NCBI RefSeq assembly: GCF_042693015.1
Contig: NZ_CP170544.1
Location: 2,356,001 to 2,420,000, forward strand
DNA length: 64,000 nt
Reading direction: 5' to 3'
From: Sphingomonas_E sp042693015
Lineage (GTDB): Bacteria; Pseudomonadota; Alphaproteobacteria; Sphingomonadales; Sphingomonadaceae
Shown: piece after piece, positions 1 to 9,562 of the stretch
Layout of the letters: each line of letters starts with the position of its first letter
Position numbering within the stretch: position 1 is the first letter of the stretch
Position numbers and translations under genes: made by a program
The notes under the pieces: model-generated
Told to the model about the DNA's origin: nothing
The model's database searches: none
Seen by the model: only the letters and a program-made list of their open reading frames with translations

Positions 1-59
1 GTCGAGGTCATCGTCTGGTCAAGAGTGGCGGCCGCAGGGTCCGCGAAAAAAATTTCCTC

Positions 60-86
60 TTGGCACTCCCAAATCACGAGTGCTAA
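60..86. promoter_or_regulatory. CIRCE operator (HrcA site) of groESL
   Basis: TTGGCACTC, a 9-base spacer and GAGTGCTAA match the CIRCE inverted repeat (consensus TTAGCACTC-N9-GAGTGCTAA) with one mismatch in the left arm. It lies 120 bases before groES. HrcA repression of groESL through this element is established in alphaproteobacteria; hrcA itself is not in the window. Confidence 0.93.
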
Positions 87-205
87 AAATTCCCTGCGCG
101 GGTGCCAGGAGGCGGCTGTCCGTTCCCCTGTGGTCCGCCCGCGACTGCCGTCGCGCGAGCGCTGGCAGATCCTATCATCGCTGAAGCAACAGGAGGTTTG
201 TGCTC

Positions 206-520
206 ATGCATTTCCGTCCCCTTCACGATCGCGTACTCGTGCGCCGTGTCGAGGCCGAGGAGAAGACGGCCGGCGGGATCATCATCCCCGACACCGCCAA
301 GGAGAAGCCGCAGGAAGGCGAGGTGGTCGCGGTCGGCGCCGGTGCGCGTGACAAGGACGGCGAGCTTGTCGAACTGGCCGTCAAGGCCGGCGACCGGGTG
401 CTGTTCGGCAAATGGTCGGGTAGCGAGGTCCGGGTCGATGGCGAGGATCTGCTCATCATGAAGGAGAGCGACATCCTCGGCATCATCGACAATGTCGTGC
501 CCCTTAAGCAGGCGGCCTGA
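206..520 (+). CDS. groES: Co-chaperonin GroES (Hsp10)
   Basis: Encodes the 104-residue heptameric lid that caps GroEL during ATP-driven folding in the cytoplasm. The start MHFRPLHDRVLVRR, the mobile-loop region ETAGGIIIPDTAKEKP (written here as EEKTAGGIIIPD) and the acidic C-terminal half are typical, and the length is normal. ATG 206 is chosen because a perfect AGGAGG (191-196) sits nine bases upstream; a GTG at 200 would be only three bases from it. groEL follows after 60 bases in one operon under the upstream CIRCE element. Confidence 0.97.
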   Translation: MHFRPLHDRVLVRRVEAEEKTAGGIIIPDTAKEKPQEGEVVAVGAGARDKDGELVELAVKAGDRVLFGKWSGSEVRVDGEDLLIMKESDILGIIDNVVPLKQAA

Positions 521-580
521 TCGACCGATCCTGCTCCGAACCATCAACCACAATCTTTGAAAGGACAGGAGACAAATACC

Positions 581-2203
<1,623 letters not shown>

Positions 2204-2207
2204 GCTG

Positions 2208-2240
2208 AAGGGCCGCGGTCGGCAGATCGCGGCCCCTTTC
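2208..2240 (+). terminator. Rho-independent-like terminator after groEL
   Basis: An 8-bp perfect GC stem GGGCCGCG (2210-2217) pairs with CGCGGCCC (2228-2235) across a 10-base loop, followed by CTTTC. It begins five bases after the groEL stop. The T tract is short, so termination strength is uncertain. Confidence 0.75.
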
Positions 2241-2801
2241 TCGAGCATTCACGACGCCGCCGATCTGGTAGGCTATCTTCCCGCGCAATTTCTGTCGTCG
2301 AATACCAACCATCGCACGGACGACTATGGAGGTCCGGCGGCCAACCGGATCCGGTTTGTGATAGAGGCGCTGACAGCGATGGCCGCGACCGTCGGCGCTG
2401 GGCGAGTGGGGTTCCGGATTTGCCCCGGTAATCCGTTCAACGATATTTATGACAAGGATCCACGGGAAACCTACGCTCTCCTGCTGGAAGCAGCATCGCC
2501 GCTACAACTCGCTTACCTTCACCTGATCCATGTATCCAACCCGCAGGTGGATAGCCTGGCTCTCGCTCAAGAGCATTGGAAAGGCCCGCTCATCCTCAAT
2601 GAAGGGATCACGCGCGAGCGAGCGGAGCGACTTCTGGATGAGGGCGTCGCCCATGCCTTTTCCTTCGGCCGTCCATTTATCGCCAACCCCGACCTCGTCA
2701 GCCGGCTCGAACGACGAGCGCAATTGGCCGAGTTCGATCCTGCAACGCTCTACACGCCGGGCCCTGAAGGATACGTCGACTATCCAGTTTTGCCCGGATG
2801 A
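2241..2801 (+). pseudogene. NADH:flavin oxidoreductase / Old Yellow Enzyme, C-terminal half only
   Basis: An open frame of 186 codons immediately after the groEL terminator encodes the second half of an Old Yellow Enzyme barrel. The family motif GYLxxQFLSxNTNxRTDDYGG is visible as QFLSSNTNHRTDDYGG, followed by NRIRFVIEAL and the late FMN-phosphate region AFSFGRPFIANPDLVSRL. The N-terminal roughly 170 residues of a normal 360-residue enzyme, with the start codon and most of the FMN and substrate site, are absent. The first internal ATG is at 2358. I read it as a 5'-truncated remnant brought next to groEL by a deletion; it is unlikely to be functional. Confidence 0.85.
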
Positions 2802-2845
2802 GTAGACACTCGTGCTTCCAAGGGTAGCGACGTCTCTCTGAACCA

Positions 2846-2900
2846 AAGGCGGGTTTTGGGAGTGCCTCGAGGCATGCTCAATGTCGGCTTTGTGGGCGGC
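2846..2900 (+). repeat. Dispersed intergenic repeat, diverged copy
   Basis: AGGCGGGTTTTGGGAG followed by AATGTCGGCTTTGTGGGCGGC matches the 3' two-thirds of the repeat family also seen at 4247, 5602, 8694, 10519, 21893 and 36651. It lies between convergent gene ends. Confidence 0.55.
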
Positions 2901-3037
2901 TCCTACCCAACCCGGCTGGGCGGAGACGTTCGGTGACGAGGTCGGTTTTTCCCAATTTTCGCCCACGAGCGGCCGTTCCGGAGTCGATGACGAAGCTGCC
3001 GCCGCTGCTTACGTCAGCTATTGACGCATTTCGGCCA

Positions 3038-4075
3038 TTAGCGGTTCGAGCCGACGGGGTGCGCCTCCGGGAACTTCCAGATGCCGTTGAGGATCTCCGC
3101 ACGGGGCCGGTAAAGGCGAACCAGATAGTTCCAATTCGGCATGACGGGCAGGCAATTGCTGGCGCCATTGTCGCAGCCGCCAAACTGGATCGTGTAAGCC
3201 CCGCCGGCATCCTTCTTCGCCGTGATGTTGTTGAGTGAGTAGGCGTTCTGCGGGTTGGGCTCCATGAAGCCCTCTTTGTTGTAAACCGTGATCGACCAAA
3301 AGCCGTCGACGGGAACATCCTTCACGGTCAAGCGATGCACCTGCTTCCCGTCATTGCCCTTTGGGTTAACCGGGACGTAAAGTGCGTCGCGAGCGGGGTT
3401 GCCGCCCCACCCTGCTGCCGTCGCAACCAGGTGCTGGTGGGGATCCACCTCCTCGCGCGTGCCGAAGGCCTTGCTCATATTGGTCATGCCCGCGGCGCTG
3501 CTCTTCAGTTCTTCGCGAATAGCCAAGAGCGAAGCTTGATCCCAAACAGGAATTTCGAACTTTCCGGGGCCGCCAGGCTGCTCAACTCTGATCGCGTCTT
3601 GTAATGCATGGGCCTTTTGGAGATCGGCCGGATCATTTGGATCGGCGAATGTGCGGATGGCCAACGCCACATATCGAGTTCCGACCTGCTCTCGTGTTAT
3701 CGTGTGCGGTCCCGGGTCATAATAAGTTGCTGGATTATAATGATCCTCGCTGATGAGTAGTAAAGACATGAATCGGCCATTCGTATCCGGCAAGTTGACG
3801 GTGACTGGCCCCGCATCCAGATCAAAAACGCCAAAGGAATAGAGCGTGTCTCGATTGAGCCGAACTACCGTTTGGTTCTTGACGTCGGCCAACTCGCGAT
3901 TGTGCTTGAACCTGCCGAGCGCGCCTTCTTTCACAAAGCCCGCAAAATAGTTGTCGCTCTCGGCGCGGACAAAATTGTCCGTTGTAACCTTTTGCGACGA
4001 ATTATTGTGGGGTGCCGGTTCCTTCGATTGACAGCTAGTCAACAGAGCAAAAGCGAGAAGCCATTGAACTTTCAT
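3038..4075 (-). CDS. DUF1254/DUF1214-type lipoprotein
   Basis: Encodes a 345-residue protein with a lipoprotein signal: MKVQWLLAFALLTSC, with Cys15 as the lipidated residue. The N-terminal part has the family motif NRDTLYSFGVFDLDAGPV (compare PNNDTLY in the paralogues), and the C-terminal DUF1214 domain has GFWSITVYNKEGFMEPN. ATG 4075 has GGGAG eight bases upstream. Biochemical function is not established for DUF1254/DUF1214 proteins. It is shorter than the other family members in the window (425-502 residues). It is read alone, with repeat copies on both sides. Confidence 0.85.
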   Translation of the reverse strand: MKVQWLLAFALLTSCQSKEPAPHNNSSQKVTTDNFVRAESDNYFAGFVKEGALGRFKHNRELADVKNQTVVRLNRDTLYSFGVFDLDAGPVTVNLPDTNGRFMSLLLISEDHYNPATYYDPGPHTITREQVGTRYVALAIRTFADPNDPADLQKAHALQDAIRVEQPGGPGKFEIPVWDQASLLAIREELKSSAAGMTNMSKAFGTREEVDPHQHLVATAAGWGGNPARDALYVPVNPKGNDGKQVHRLTVKDVPVDGFWSITVYNKEGFMEPNPQNAYSLNNITAKKDAGGAYTIQFGGCDNGASNCLPVMPNWNYLVRLYRPRAEILNGIWKFPEAHPVGSNR

Positions 4076-4246
4076 ATGAATGCTCCCTTCGCGCCCACAA
4101 TATGTGCGTCCGCATCAGACCAGCCATCGGGAATAACCCGTGCAGTGGTTGCTTTTTACCCCGAGGCGGATGCGATCAAGGCTGGTGGCAACCTCCGCCA
4201 ACCCGACAAGGCTGACCCTATCGCGCTTCCCGACGCCCCCCCTGAA

Positions 4247-4326
4247 CCGGTCATCGTTCTCAATCTGAACGTAGGGCAGGTATCAGGCGGCCGAAATCGA
4301 GCTCTGGATGTCGGCTATGTGGGCGC
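4247..4326 (+). repeat. Dispersed intergenic repeat copy
   Basis: Roughly 80 bases beginning CCGGTCATCGTTCTCAATC, continuing through GTAGGGCAGGTATCAGG and CCGAAATCGAGCTC to GCTATGTGGGCGCC. One of the best conserved members of the family. Confidence 0.8.
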
Positions 4327-4394
4327 CAGCCGCCATCCGCTGCCGCCACATTGGCGTGACCATCAACTAGTTCGTCGAATGTTGGTCAAGTCCG

Positions 4395-5507
4395 CTACCT
4401 ATCGGCGAACTGCAACTCAGTTCCAACATATGGACGGATGATTTTCTGAGGCATGACCCGCATCGCCTCCTGGATGAACACGTCACCGGAACAATGCATC
4501 GGCACTATGTAAGTGGGATCGATGGTGGCGAATTCCGCGACGGTGCGGCGAGCCTCATCCTCGGTTCTGGGGCGTACAAGGTGAAATCCTCCGACAACGG
4601 CATGTACCTTGTCGATGCCGGACACCCTCTGTGCCTGCCGCACGCTGTTGATCACGCCCCGGTGGCTGCAGGACGCAATGACGACCAGGCCGAGATTCTT
4701 CACGTTGTAGCACGTAGCGAGCTCGTGCTCGCCGTCATCGGGAAGTTGGTCGAGGTGGCGCTTGGACGGGTTCAGCGCGTTCCGGTCACAACCTCTACCC
4801 GGCCGCATTTGCGTTGGGATCGCCGCGCGCTCGAACCCAGCAAGGGGGATCACACCGGTGGTAAAGGCCTGCTGCTTGATAATCTGGGGCTTGGGCGAAA
4901 TGCGAGCTATGAACCCAGCTTCTGCGAGCGCCGCTCGATCGAGTGTTCCCATGATGGGCGGCGGGTTCCCGATGAGGGCGATGCGTTCGCAGAACACCTC
5001 TTCACCACCGACATAGAGCGGCACCTGAGGTCGCGGTTCCCTCGGGAAAAATCCCGGAAATCCGCCATAGTGATCCAGGTGTCCATGGCTCAGTACCGCG
5101 GCGTCAAGCCCGGAGATGTCGATGCCGAGCATCGTGAGGTTGGTGCGAACCGCCTCAGGTGAGTAGCCGAAGTCGACCAACACCCGGACCGTCGATCCAT
5201 CTCGCCATGAGGTTGCCAGGATCGACAGCCCGAACTCCGCATGAAGCGCAGTTCGAGACATGACTCCACCGACAGGATCACCGGTGTGGCGCTTTACCCT
5301 TAGTCCAGGAAGCACGAGGTCGGGCAGAAACGGACCGAACGTGGCGTTGTCGACGAGAACTTGCAGCGTGAGCGTATCAACGACGGGAACGGCAGTCAGG
5401 CCTCGGCCGGGCGCTGAACCAATTGCGAAGGCCGCCAAGCCCCCGGCGCCCGCTCGGAAGAACATCCTGCGACTTATTGTACGAGTTGAGCTCGCGGCGG
5501 GGACCAT
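4395..5507 (-). CDS. Tat-exported MBL-fold metallohydrolase
   Basis: Encodes a 370-residue metallo-beta-lactamase-fold enzyme. The N-terminus has a twin-arginine signal (SRRMFFRAG at residues 12-20, then a hydrophobic alanine-rich stretch), so export in folded form with bound metal is expected. The metal motif HGHLDH is at 141-146. The later SCSHRGVINSV and VVGGFHL motifs resemble the 7,8-dihydropterin-6-methyl-4-aminobenzene-phosphate synthase-like (DHPS-like) branch, although family members do many hydrolytic reactions. ATG 5507 follows AGAAGG. The substrate is unknown. It stands between repeat copies and divergent from the DUF1254 pair. Confidence 0.88.
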   Translation of the reverse strand: MVPAASSTRTISRRMFFRAGAGGLAAFAIGSAPGRGLTAVPVVDTLTLQVLVDNATFGPFLPDLVLPGLRVKRHTGDPVGGVMSRTALHAEFGLSILATSWRDGSTVRVLVDFGYSPEAVRTNLTMLGIDISGLDAAVLSHGHLDHYGGFPGFFPREPRPQVPLYVGGEEVFCERIALIGNPPPIMGTLDRAALAEAGFIARISPKPQIIKQQAFTTGVIPLAGFERAAIPTQMRPGRGCDRNALNPSKRHLDQLPDDGEHELATCYNVKNLGLVVIASCSHRGVINSVRQAQRVSGIDKVHAVVGGFHLVRPRTEDEARRTVAEFATIDPTYIVPMHCSGDVFIQEAMRVMPQKIIRPYVGTELQFADR

Positions 5508-5601
5508 TCGCTACCTTCTGTTCGGTGACGGGCGCTCGTGTTCAATACACTATTTGCGCCTTGGCGCCCCCGGGTGTGGGTCGTGCGGACGCCTGCCGAA
5601 A

Positions 5602-5677
5602 CCGGTCTTCGTTCTCAATCTGAACACAGGGCAGCAATCGGGGGGCGCAAATACCCCTCCAACGTCGGCAATGGCGG
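5602..5677 (+). repeat. Dispersed intergenic repeat copy
   Basis: Begins CCGGTCTTCGTTCTCAATC, continues with ACAGGGCAGCAATCGGGG and ends GTCGGCAATGGCGGC. It lies in the divergent region between the MBL-fold gene and the next DUF1254 gene. The central part is more diverged than in the 4247 copy. Confidence 0.75.
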
Positions 5678-5827
5678 CACCAGTGGGCAGGCTAGACCAT
5701 AAGGGAAATCCCGACCCATTCTCAGGGAGTCACCTGATTGAAGGGGGAGATCAACGCGATAGGCTGATGTCACGGATCCGCCCTTCATTTCCCGGTTCCG
5801 CACTCCTTGGACGGATCGGAGCCGCAC

Positions 5828-7336
5828 GTGACCAGCAAAGCCGGCAGCCTTCCTTACACACCCTGTCTCTTCACACCGGCTCATCCAGCCCTGGCCAACG
5901 GTGCCGGAGCCCCCGCGCAGCTCGCCAATGAACGCTATGTCGAGGCGCTGGCGCGCGTCGTTTATGTCTGGGGCCATCCCTTTGTGAACGCGGTCGGCCG
6001 GACCAGCACATGGGAACTTATGAAAGGCCGCGGCCCAGGCATGGCAATGGGCCTCTTCCCGGGGTCGCCCAAGAACTACATGGGCTTTGTCGACGATTAT
6101 CTGCCGCCCGCCCAGCGCAAGGTGGTCACGCCCAACAACGACACGATCTACGGCGCCTGCTTTGCTGATCTCGGCGAGGAACCGGTCGTCATCCAGACGC
6201 CCGACGATGCTCCGGCGGGGCATTACTGGACGATCCAGATCGTCGACGCCTTCACTACTGTTATCCGCCAGCTGGGTTCGACCGCCGGAACACCCGGCGG
6301 CAAGATCCTCATGGTCGGCCCGGAATGGCAGGGCGAGAAACCCGAAGGCTTTCTCGACGTCCTGCGCTCGCCCACCAATGTCGCGGTCATCATGGCGCGC
6401 AGCTTCGCCTCCCGCACGCCGGAGGGAAAGGCCGAGGCCCGCCGCGTCCTCAACCAGATGGGGGTCGTGCCGCTGAGCGCGGACAAGCCGGGCCGGCTCG
6501 CTTTCGATTGTGAGGCAAGCGCGCGCAACAAGGTCTATCCGCCCAACCTCAACGCCGAAATGCTCGCTGCCGATCCCGATCTCCTTCGTAACCGCCCGGT
6601 ACACGGGACAAGTTTCTGGGACGATCTCGAGAGGGCGCTGGATCTCAATCCCGTGGTAGGCCCTGACGATGCAGCGATGGCGAAGCAGGCGCGTGTCCTC
6701 GTGGCCTTGCGGAAAAGCGATCCGCGCTGGGCCGCGCTGCTCGATCGCACGGTGCTCGCCGCCGATACCGAATTGTTCGAAAGTGCCCGCTATGAGCAGG
6801 TTGGCACCGATGCCGGCAATGGCTGGCAGAAGCAGGAAAATGCCGGCCATTGGGATGTCGACTGGCTGGGTCGCGCACAGGCAGCCGCCATCTATATCTT
6901 CGTGAACCAGTTCGAGGAGGCGATCTATCTGATCCGCGGCACCGATGCTGACGGCGCGTTGCTGCAGGGCCGCTACACCTATTCGATGACCTTCCCGAAA
7001 GGTGCGCTGCCTCCGGTGGATGGCCCGCGTGGCGGCTTCTGGTCGCTTACCATGTATGATCGGGACTATTTCATGCTGCCCGACAGTCCGAATGGTCGCA
7101 CCAACATCGGCACGGTCAACATCGCCGCGAACGAACTCCGCTTCTCCGCGGACGGCTCGCTGACGATCACCATCTCGGCCGATGAGCCGAACGACGCCGA
7201 CGCCCAGGCTAACTGGCTGCCCGCCCCGCGCGAGCAATTCGCGCTGTTGGTACGTGCGTATGTGCCGACCGAACCGCTGCTGGACGGCAGCTACAAGCTG
7301 CCCGACGTGCATCGGGTCGCCTTGGCGAGGGCATAG
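5828..7336 (+). CDS. DUF1254/DUF1214 domain protein
   Basis: Encodes about 502 residues containing an N-terminal DUF1254 domain (YVEALARVVYVWGHPFVN, then TPNNDTIYGACFADL) and a C-terminal DUF1214 domain (GGFWSLTMYDRDYFMLPDSP and ANWLPAPREQFALLVRAY). GTG 5828 is preferred because GGAG (5818-5821) is six bases upstream; an in-frame TTG at 5807 lacks such a site. No clear signal peptide is seen, unlike the other family members. The next DUF1254 gene follows after 33 bases, so the two are probably cotranscribed. The function of the family is not established. Confidence 0.88.
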   Translation: MTSKAGSLPYTPCLFTPAHPALANGAGAPAQLANERYVEALARVVYVWGHPFVNAVGRTSTWELMKGRGPGMAMGLFPGSPKNYMGFVDDYLPPAQRKVVTPNNDTIYGACFADLGEEPVVIQTPDDAPAGHYWTIQIVDAFTTVIRQLGSTAGTPGGKILMVGPEWQGEKPEGFLDVLRSPTNVAVIMARSFASRTPEGKAEARRVLNQMGVVPLSADKPGRLAFDCEASARNKVYPPNLNAEMLAADPDLLRNRPVHGTSFWDDLERALDLNPVVGPDDAAMAKQARVLVALRKSDPRWAALLDRTVLAADTELFESARYEQVGTDAGNGWQKQENAGHWDVDWLGRAQAAAIYIFVNQFEEAIYLIRGTDADGALLQGRYTYSMTFPKGALPPVDGPRGGFWSLTMYDRDYFMLPDSPNGRTNIGTVNIAANELRFSADGSLTITISADEPNDADAQANWLPAPREQFALLVRAYVPTEPLLDGSYKLPDVHRVALARA

Positions 7337-7369
7337 GACGCTCCCACCGCCCCTATCCGGAGAGATGCC

Positions 7370-8647
7370 ATGACCGTCGAAGCTCAGTCCACGCCGTCGG
7401 CAGCTGCCGGGCTTGGCGATCAGGACATCAGTGATGCCTGGATCTACCTGCTCGGTCGACTCCTCATCACCCGCCAGCAACAGGTAGATTTCGACGAGGA
7501 AGGCTTTGTCTGGAACGAACTGCTCCATCGCAAGCCTGGCCAGGTCGATTGGCCCAACCCCAATCTCGACGTCGCATATTCCGAGGCGTGGGTGGCGGTC
7601 GACGAGCACAGCTTTCTGCTGGTTACAGTGCCCGTCATCGAGGGCCGCTATTATGTCGTCGAATTCCTGAACGGCTGGGGCGAGACCGTCGCCAATATCA
7701 ATGAGCGGGTCTATCCGGATCACCCGAACGGCCTGTTCGCGGTTTGCCTCAAGGGCAGCAATGTCGACATTCCGGTCGGCGCACAACGCGTTGATGTGCC
7801 TGTAAAGGTCTCACGCGTGCTTCTCCGTGTCGAGCTTGGTGCCAATTGGGATGAGGCCATCGCACTCCAGCACCAGTTCAAGTTCAAGATCCATGGCAAT
7901 CCCGAACTGCCCGACATCCCGCGAACGGTTATGTTCGACATGGCAACCCTCCCCGGCGTCGAGGCGTTCGATTCCGCCGAGCTCGCGCTCGATACCGAGC
8001 CAGATCTGAGCCCCGGCATGAAAACGCTCCAGGCCAATAGCCGGGCGATCGCCGCCGCTATCGAAGATCCGGTTGAGCGCGAACGGATCGACCAAATCGT
8101 CCGGCAAAAGGCCCACCGGGATTTCGCCGCTGCTGCCCCCTATATCGGGCGAGGCTCGATCCGGAACGGATGGGCCCGTCCGGCATGCTGCGGCCATTGG
8201 GGCGATGACTGGATGACGCGGACCACGGTCAACTATGGTGGCATCTGGGCCAACGTGTTCGAGGAAGTGCTCTATTATCGCGGCGCGCTGGACAGCGAAG
8301 GCAAGGATCTGGAGGCCGACGGAACCTACACGCTCACCTTCCCGGCCGATGACCTTCCGTCCAAATATGCCAAATGTTTCTGGTCGGTGATCGCGGTCGA
8401 TCGGCTTCACCGTCGCGTTCTGCCCAACCCGCTTGATCGCTTCCTTCTGAACAAGGAGTCGAAGCTGACCTATTCGGACGACGGCTCACTCACCCTCTAT
8501 TTTGCGCCCGACCAACCGACCGACGCGCCACAAGGCAATTGGCTTCCCACCAAAGGCAAACCCTGGAGCCTCACCTTCCGTTTCTATGGTCCCCGCGGCG
8601 GAGTCGCGGATGGCAGCTATTTTCCGCCGACGCTGATCAAGCGTTGA
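7370..8647 (+). CDS. DUF1254/DUF1214 domain protein (second of pair)
   Basis: Encodes 425 residues related to the upstream protein: PNPNLDVAYSEAWVAVDE replaces the usual PNxDTLY motif, and the DUF1214 half has CFWSVIAVDRLHRRVLPNPLDR and NWLPTKGKPWSLTFRFYGP. ATG 7370 is preceded by GGAGAG. It lacks an export signal. The pair of unequal, apparently soluble DUF1254 proteins may form a heteromer or act on the same molecule; this is inference from adjacency only. Confidence 0.87.
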   Translation: MTVEAQSTPSAAAGLGDQDISDAWIYLLGRLLITRQQQVDFDEEGFVWNELLHRKPGQVDWPNPNLDVAYSEAWVAVDEHSFLLVTVPVIEGRYYVVEFLNGWGETVANINERVYPDHPNGLFAVCLKGSNVDIPVGAQRVDVPVKVSRVLLRVELGANWDEAIALQHQFKFKIHGNPELPDIPRTVMFDMATLPGVEAFDSAELALDTEPDLSPGMKTLQANSRAIAAAIEDPVERERIDQIVRQKAHRDFAAAAPYIGRGSIRNGWARPACCGHWGDDWMTRTTVNYGGIWANVFEEVLYYRGALDSEGKDLEADGTYTLTFPADDLPSKYAKCFWSVIAVDRLHRRVLPNPLDRFLLNKESKLTYSDDGSLTLYFAPDQPTDAPQGNWLPTKGKPWSLTFRFYGPRGGVADGSYFPPTLIKR

Positions 8648-8693
8648 GGAAGGTCGCCGCGCTTGTCGGCACGTCGGCTGCACGGATTCTGGC

Positions 8694-8758
8694 ATGAACA
8701 GAGGGCGGGTTTCGGGGGGTCCGCGAGATGGCGTGGACGACCGCTATGGCGGCGAATG
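8694..8758 (+). repeat. Dispersed intergenic repeat copy
   Basis: Contains GAGGGCGGGTTTCGGGGGG and GGACGACCGCTATGGCGGCG, matching the 3' part of the family. It lies between the end of the DUF1254 pair and the small open frame at 8827. Confidence 0.65.
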
Positions 8759-8826
8759 CTTCCGATCGCGCGCACGGCGCAAGCGAATAGTGCACATTCA
8801 TCGAGTTCAAATCCTGAGGAACGACG

Positions 8827-8991
8827 ATGAATCTTTCCGACGCGCGGCAAAGCTCAGCCCTTGAATTGCTCGGAAAAATTCTCGTTGCATATGGTGAGGA
8901 GAGCTTCGTTCGCTGCGCGGTACGGAAATCGCTGGCACGGATCAGGCCTGAGCCGTCACCGGTAGACGAAACGGTGAACCGAGCCGATTGA
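8827..8991 (+). CDS. Small hypothetical protein (54 aa)
   Basis: An open frame of 54 codons with ATG 8827 and GAGGA six bases upstream. The product begins MNLSDARQSSALELLGK and has no recognised domain or membrane segment. Its last 50 bases overlap the 3' end of the opposing AhpD-like gene, which lowers confidence. It could be chance. Confidence 0.35.
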   Translation: MNLSDARQSSALELLGKILVAYGEESFVRCAVRKSLARIRPEPSPVDETVNRAD

Positions 8992-9397
8992 ACGCGTTCA
9001 TCGCCGCAATCGCGATGGTGAGATCGACCAGATCTTTCTGCTCAAAGGTGGCCGCCGCCGCTGCATACGCTCTATCCGATGCGTGTGTCTCGCTGAGCAG
9101 CGTCACCTCCTCGGCCCAGGCCAGCGCCGCGCGATACTGGTCGGAAAACAAGTGAGGTACCTCAGCCCAGACTGGTAACAGCGCGACCTTATCGATCGGC
9201 ATCGTCTTCAGCAGATCGCGTGTGTGCAAATCGATGCAATGGGCGCAGCCGTTGATCTGCGAAACACGCAGGAACACGAGATGTATCAGTTCCTCCGGAA
9301 GCTTGGTGCCGGTGGTAACATAATGATGGATGCTGAATAGCGCCTTGGCACCCTCCGGCGCGACCTCGTGCCAGACAGCGCGTTTGTCCTGGCTCAT
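8942..9397 (-). CDS. Carboxymuconolactone decarboxylase / AhpD-like protein
   Basis: Encodes a 151-residue AhpD-fold protein with the redox motif CAHC at residues 51-54 followed by His58 (INGCAHCIDLH), which in the family acts in peroxidase or thiol chemistry. ATG 9397 has AAGGAG six bases upstream. It is divergent from the ECF41-type sigma factor and its upstream region carries a near-ideal ECF41 promoter, so it is almost certainly the target of that sigma factor. This pairing (a 'COE' gene beside ECF41) is established for the group. Confidence 0.92.
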   Translation of the reverse strand: MSQDKRAVWHEVAPEGAKALFSIHHYVTTGTKLPEELIHLVFLRVSQINGCAHCIDLHTRDLLKTMPIDKVALLPVWAEVPHLFSDQYRAALAWAEEVTLLSETHASDRAYAAAAATFEQKDLVDLTIAIAAMNAFNRLGSPFRLPVTAQA

Positions 9398-9442
9398 ACC
9401 AATCTCCTTCGTCTGGGGCGCCGCTCTGACGCTCGCCTACTT

Positions 9443-9469
9443 GACGAGGCAGAAGGAGGCAGTGTGACA
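9443..9469 (-). promoter_or_regulatory. ECF41-type promoter of the AhpD-like gene
   Basis: Read on the minus strand, TGTCACA (9469-9463) is followed by 16 bases and CGTC (9446-9443). This equals the published ECF41 -35/-10 pair (TGTCACA and CGTC). It is about 46 bases upstream of ATG 9397. Confidence 0.88.
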
Positions 9470-9507
9470 TGCCCGCCGACATTTATTTTCACCCTGGCCC
9501 TGCCTCG

Positions 9508-9534
9508 TGTCACACCAGCGCGCGCTGCATCGTC
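9508..9534 (+). promoter_or_regulatory. ECF41-type promoter of the sigma-factor gene
   Basis: TGTCACA (9508-9514), 16 bases, CGTC (9531-9534): identical core and identical spacing to the divergent promoter at 9443-9469. It indicates autoregulation and also shows that the coding frame cannot start as far upstream as the open frame reaches. Confidence 0.88.
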
Positions 9535-9562
9535 TTATCAACGGTCTGCCGAGGAGGTATCA

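Noticed and set aside
5615..7786. A 723-codon minus-strand open frame across the DUF1254 pair
   Set aside because: Antisense shadow of two well-supported genes; no domain, no ribosome site.
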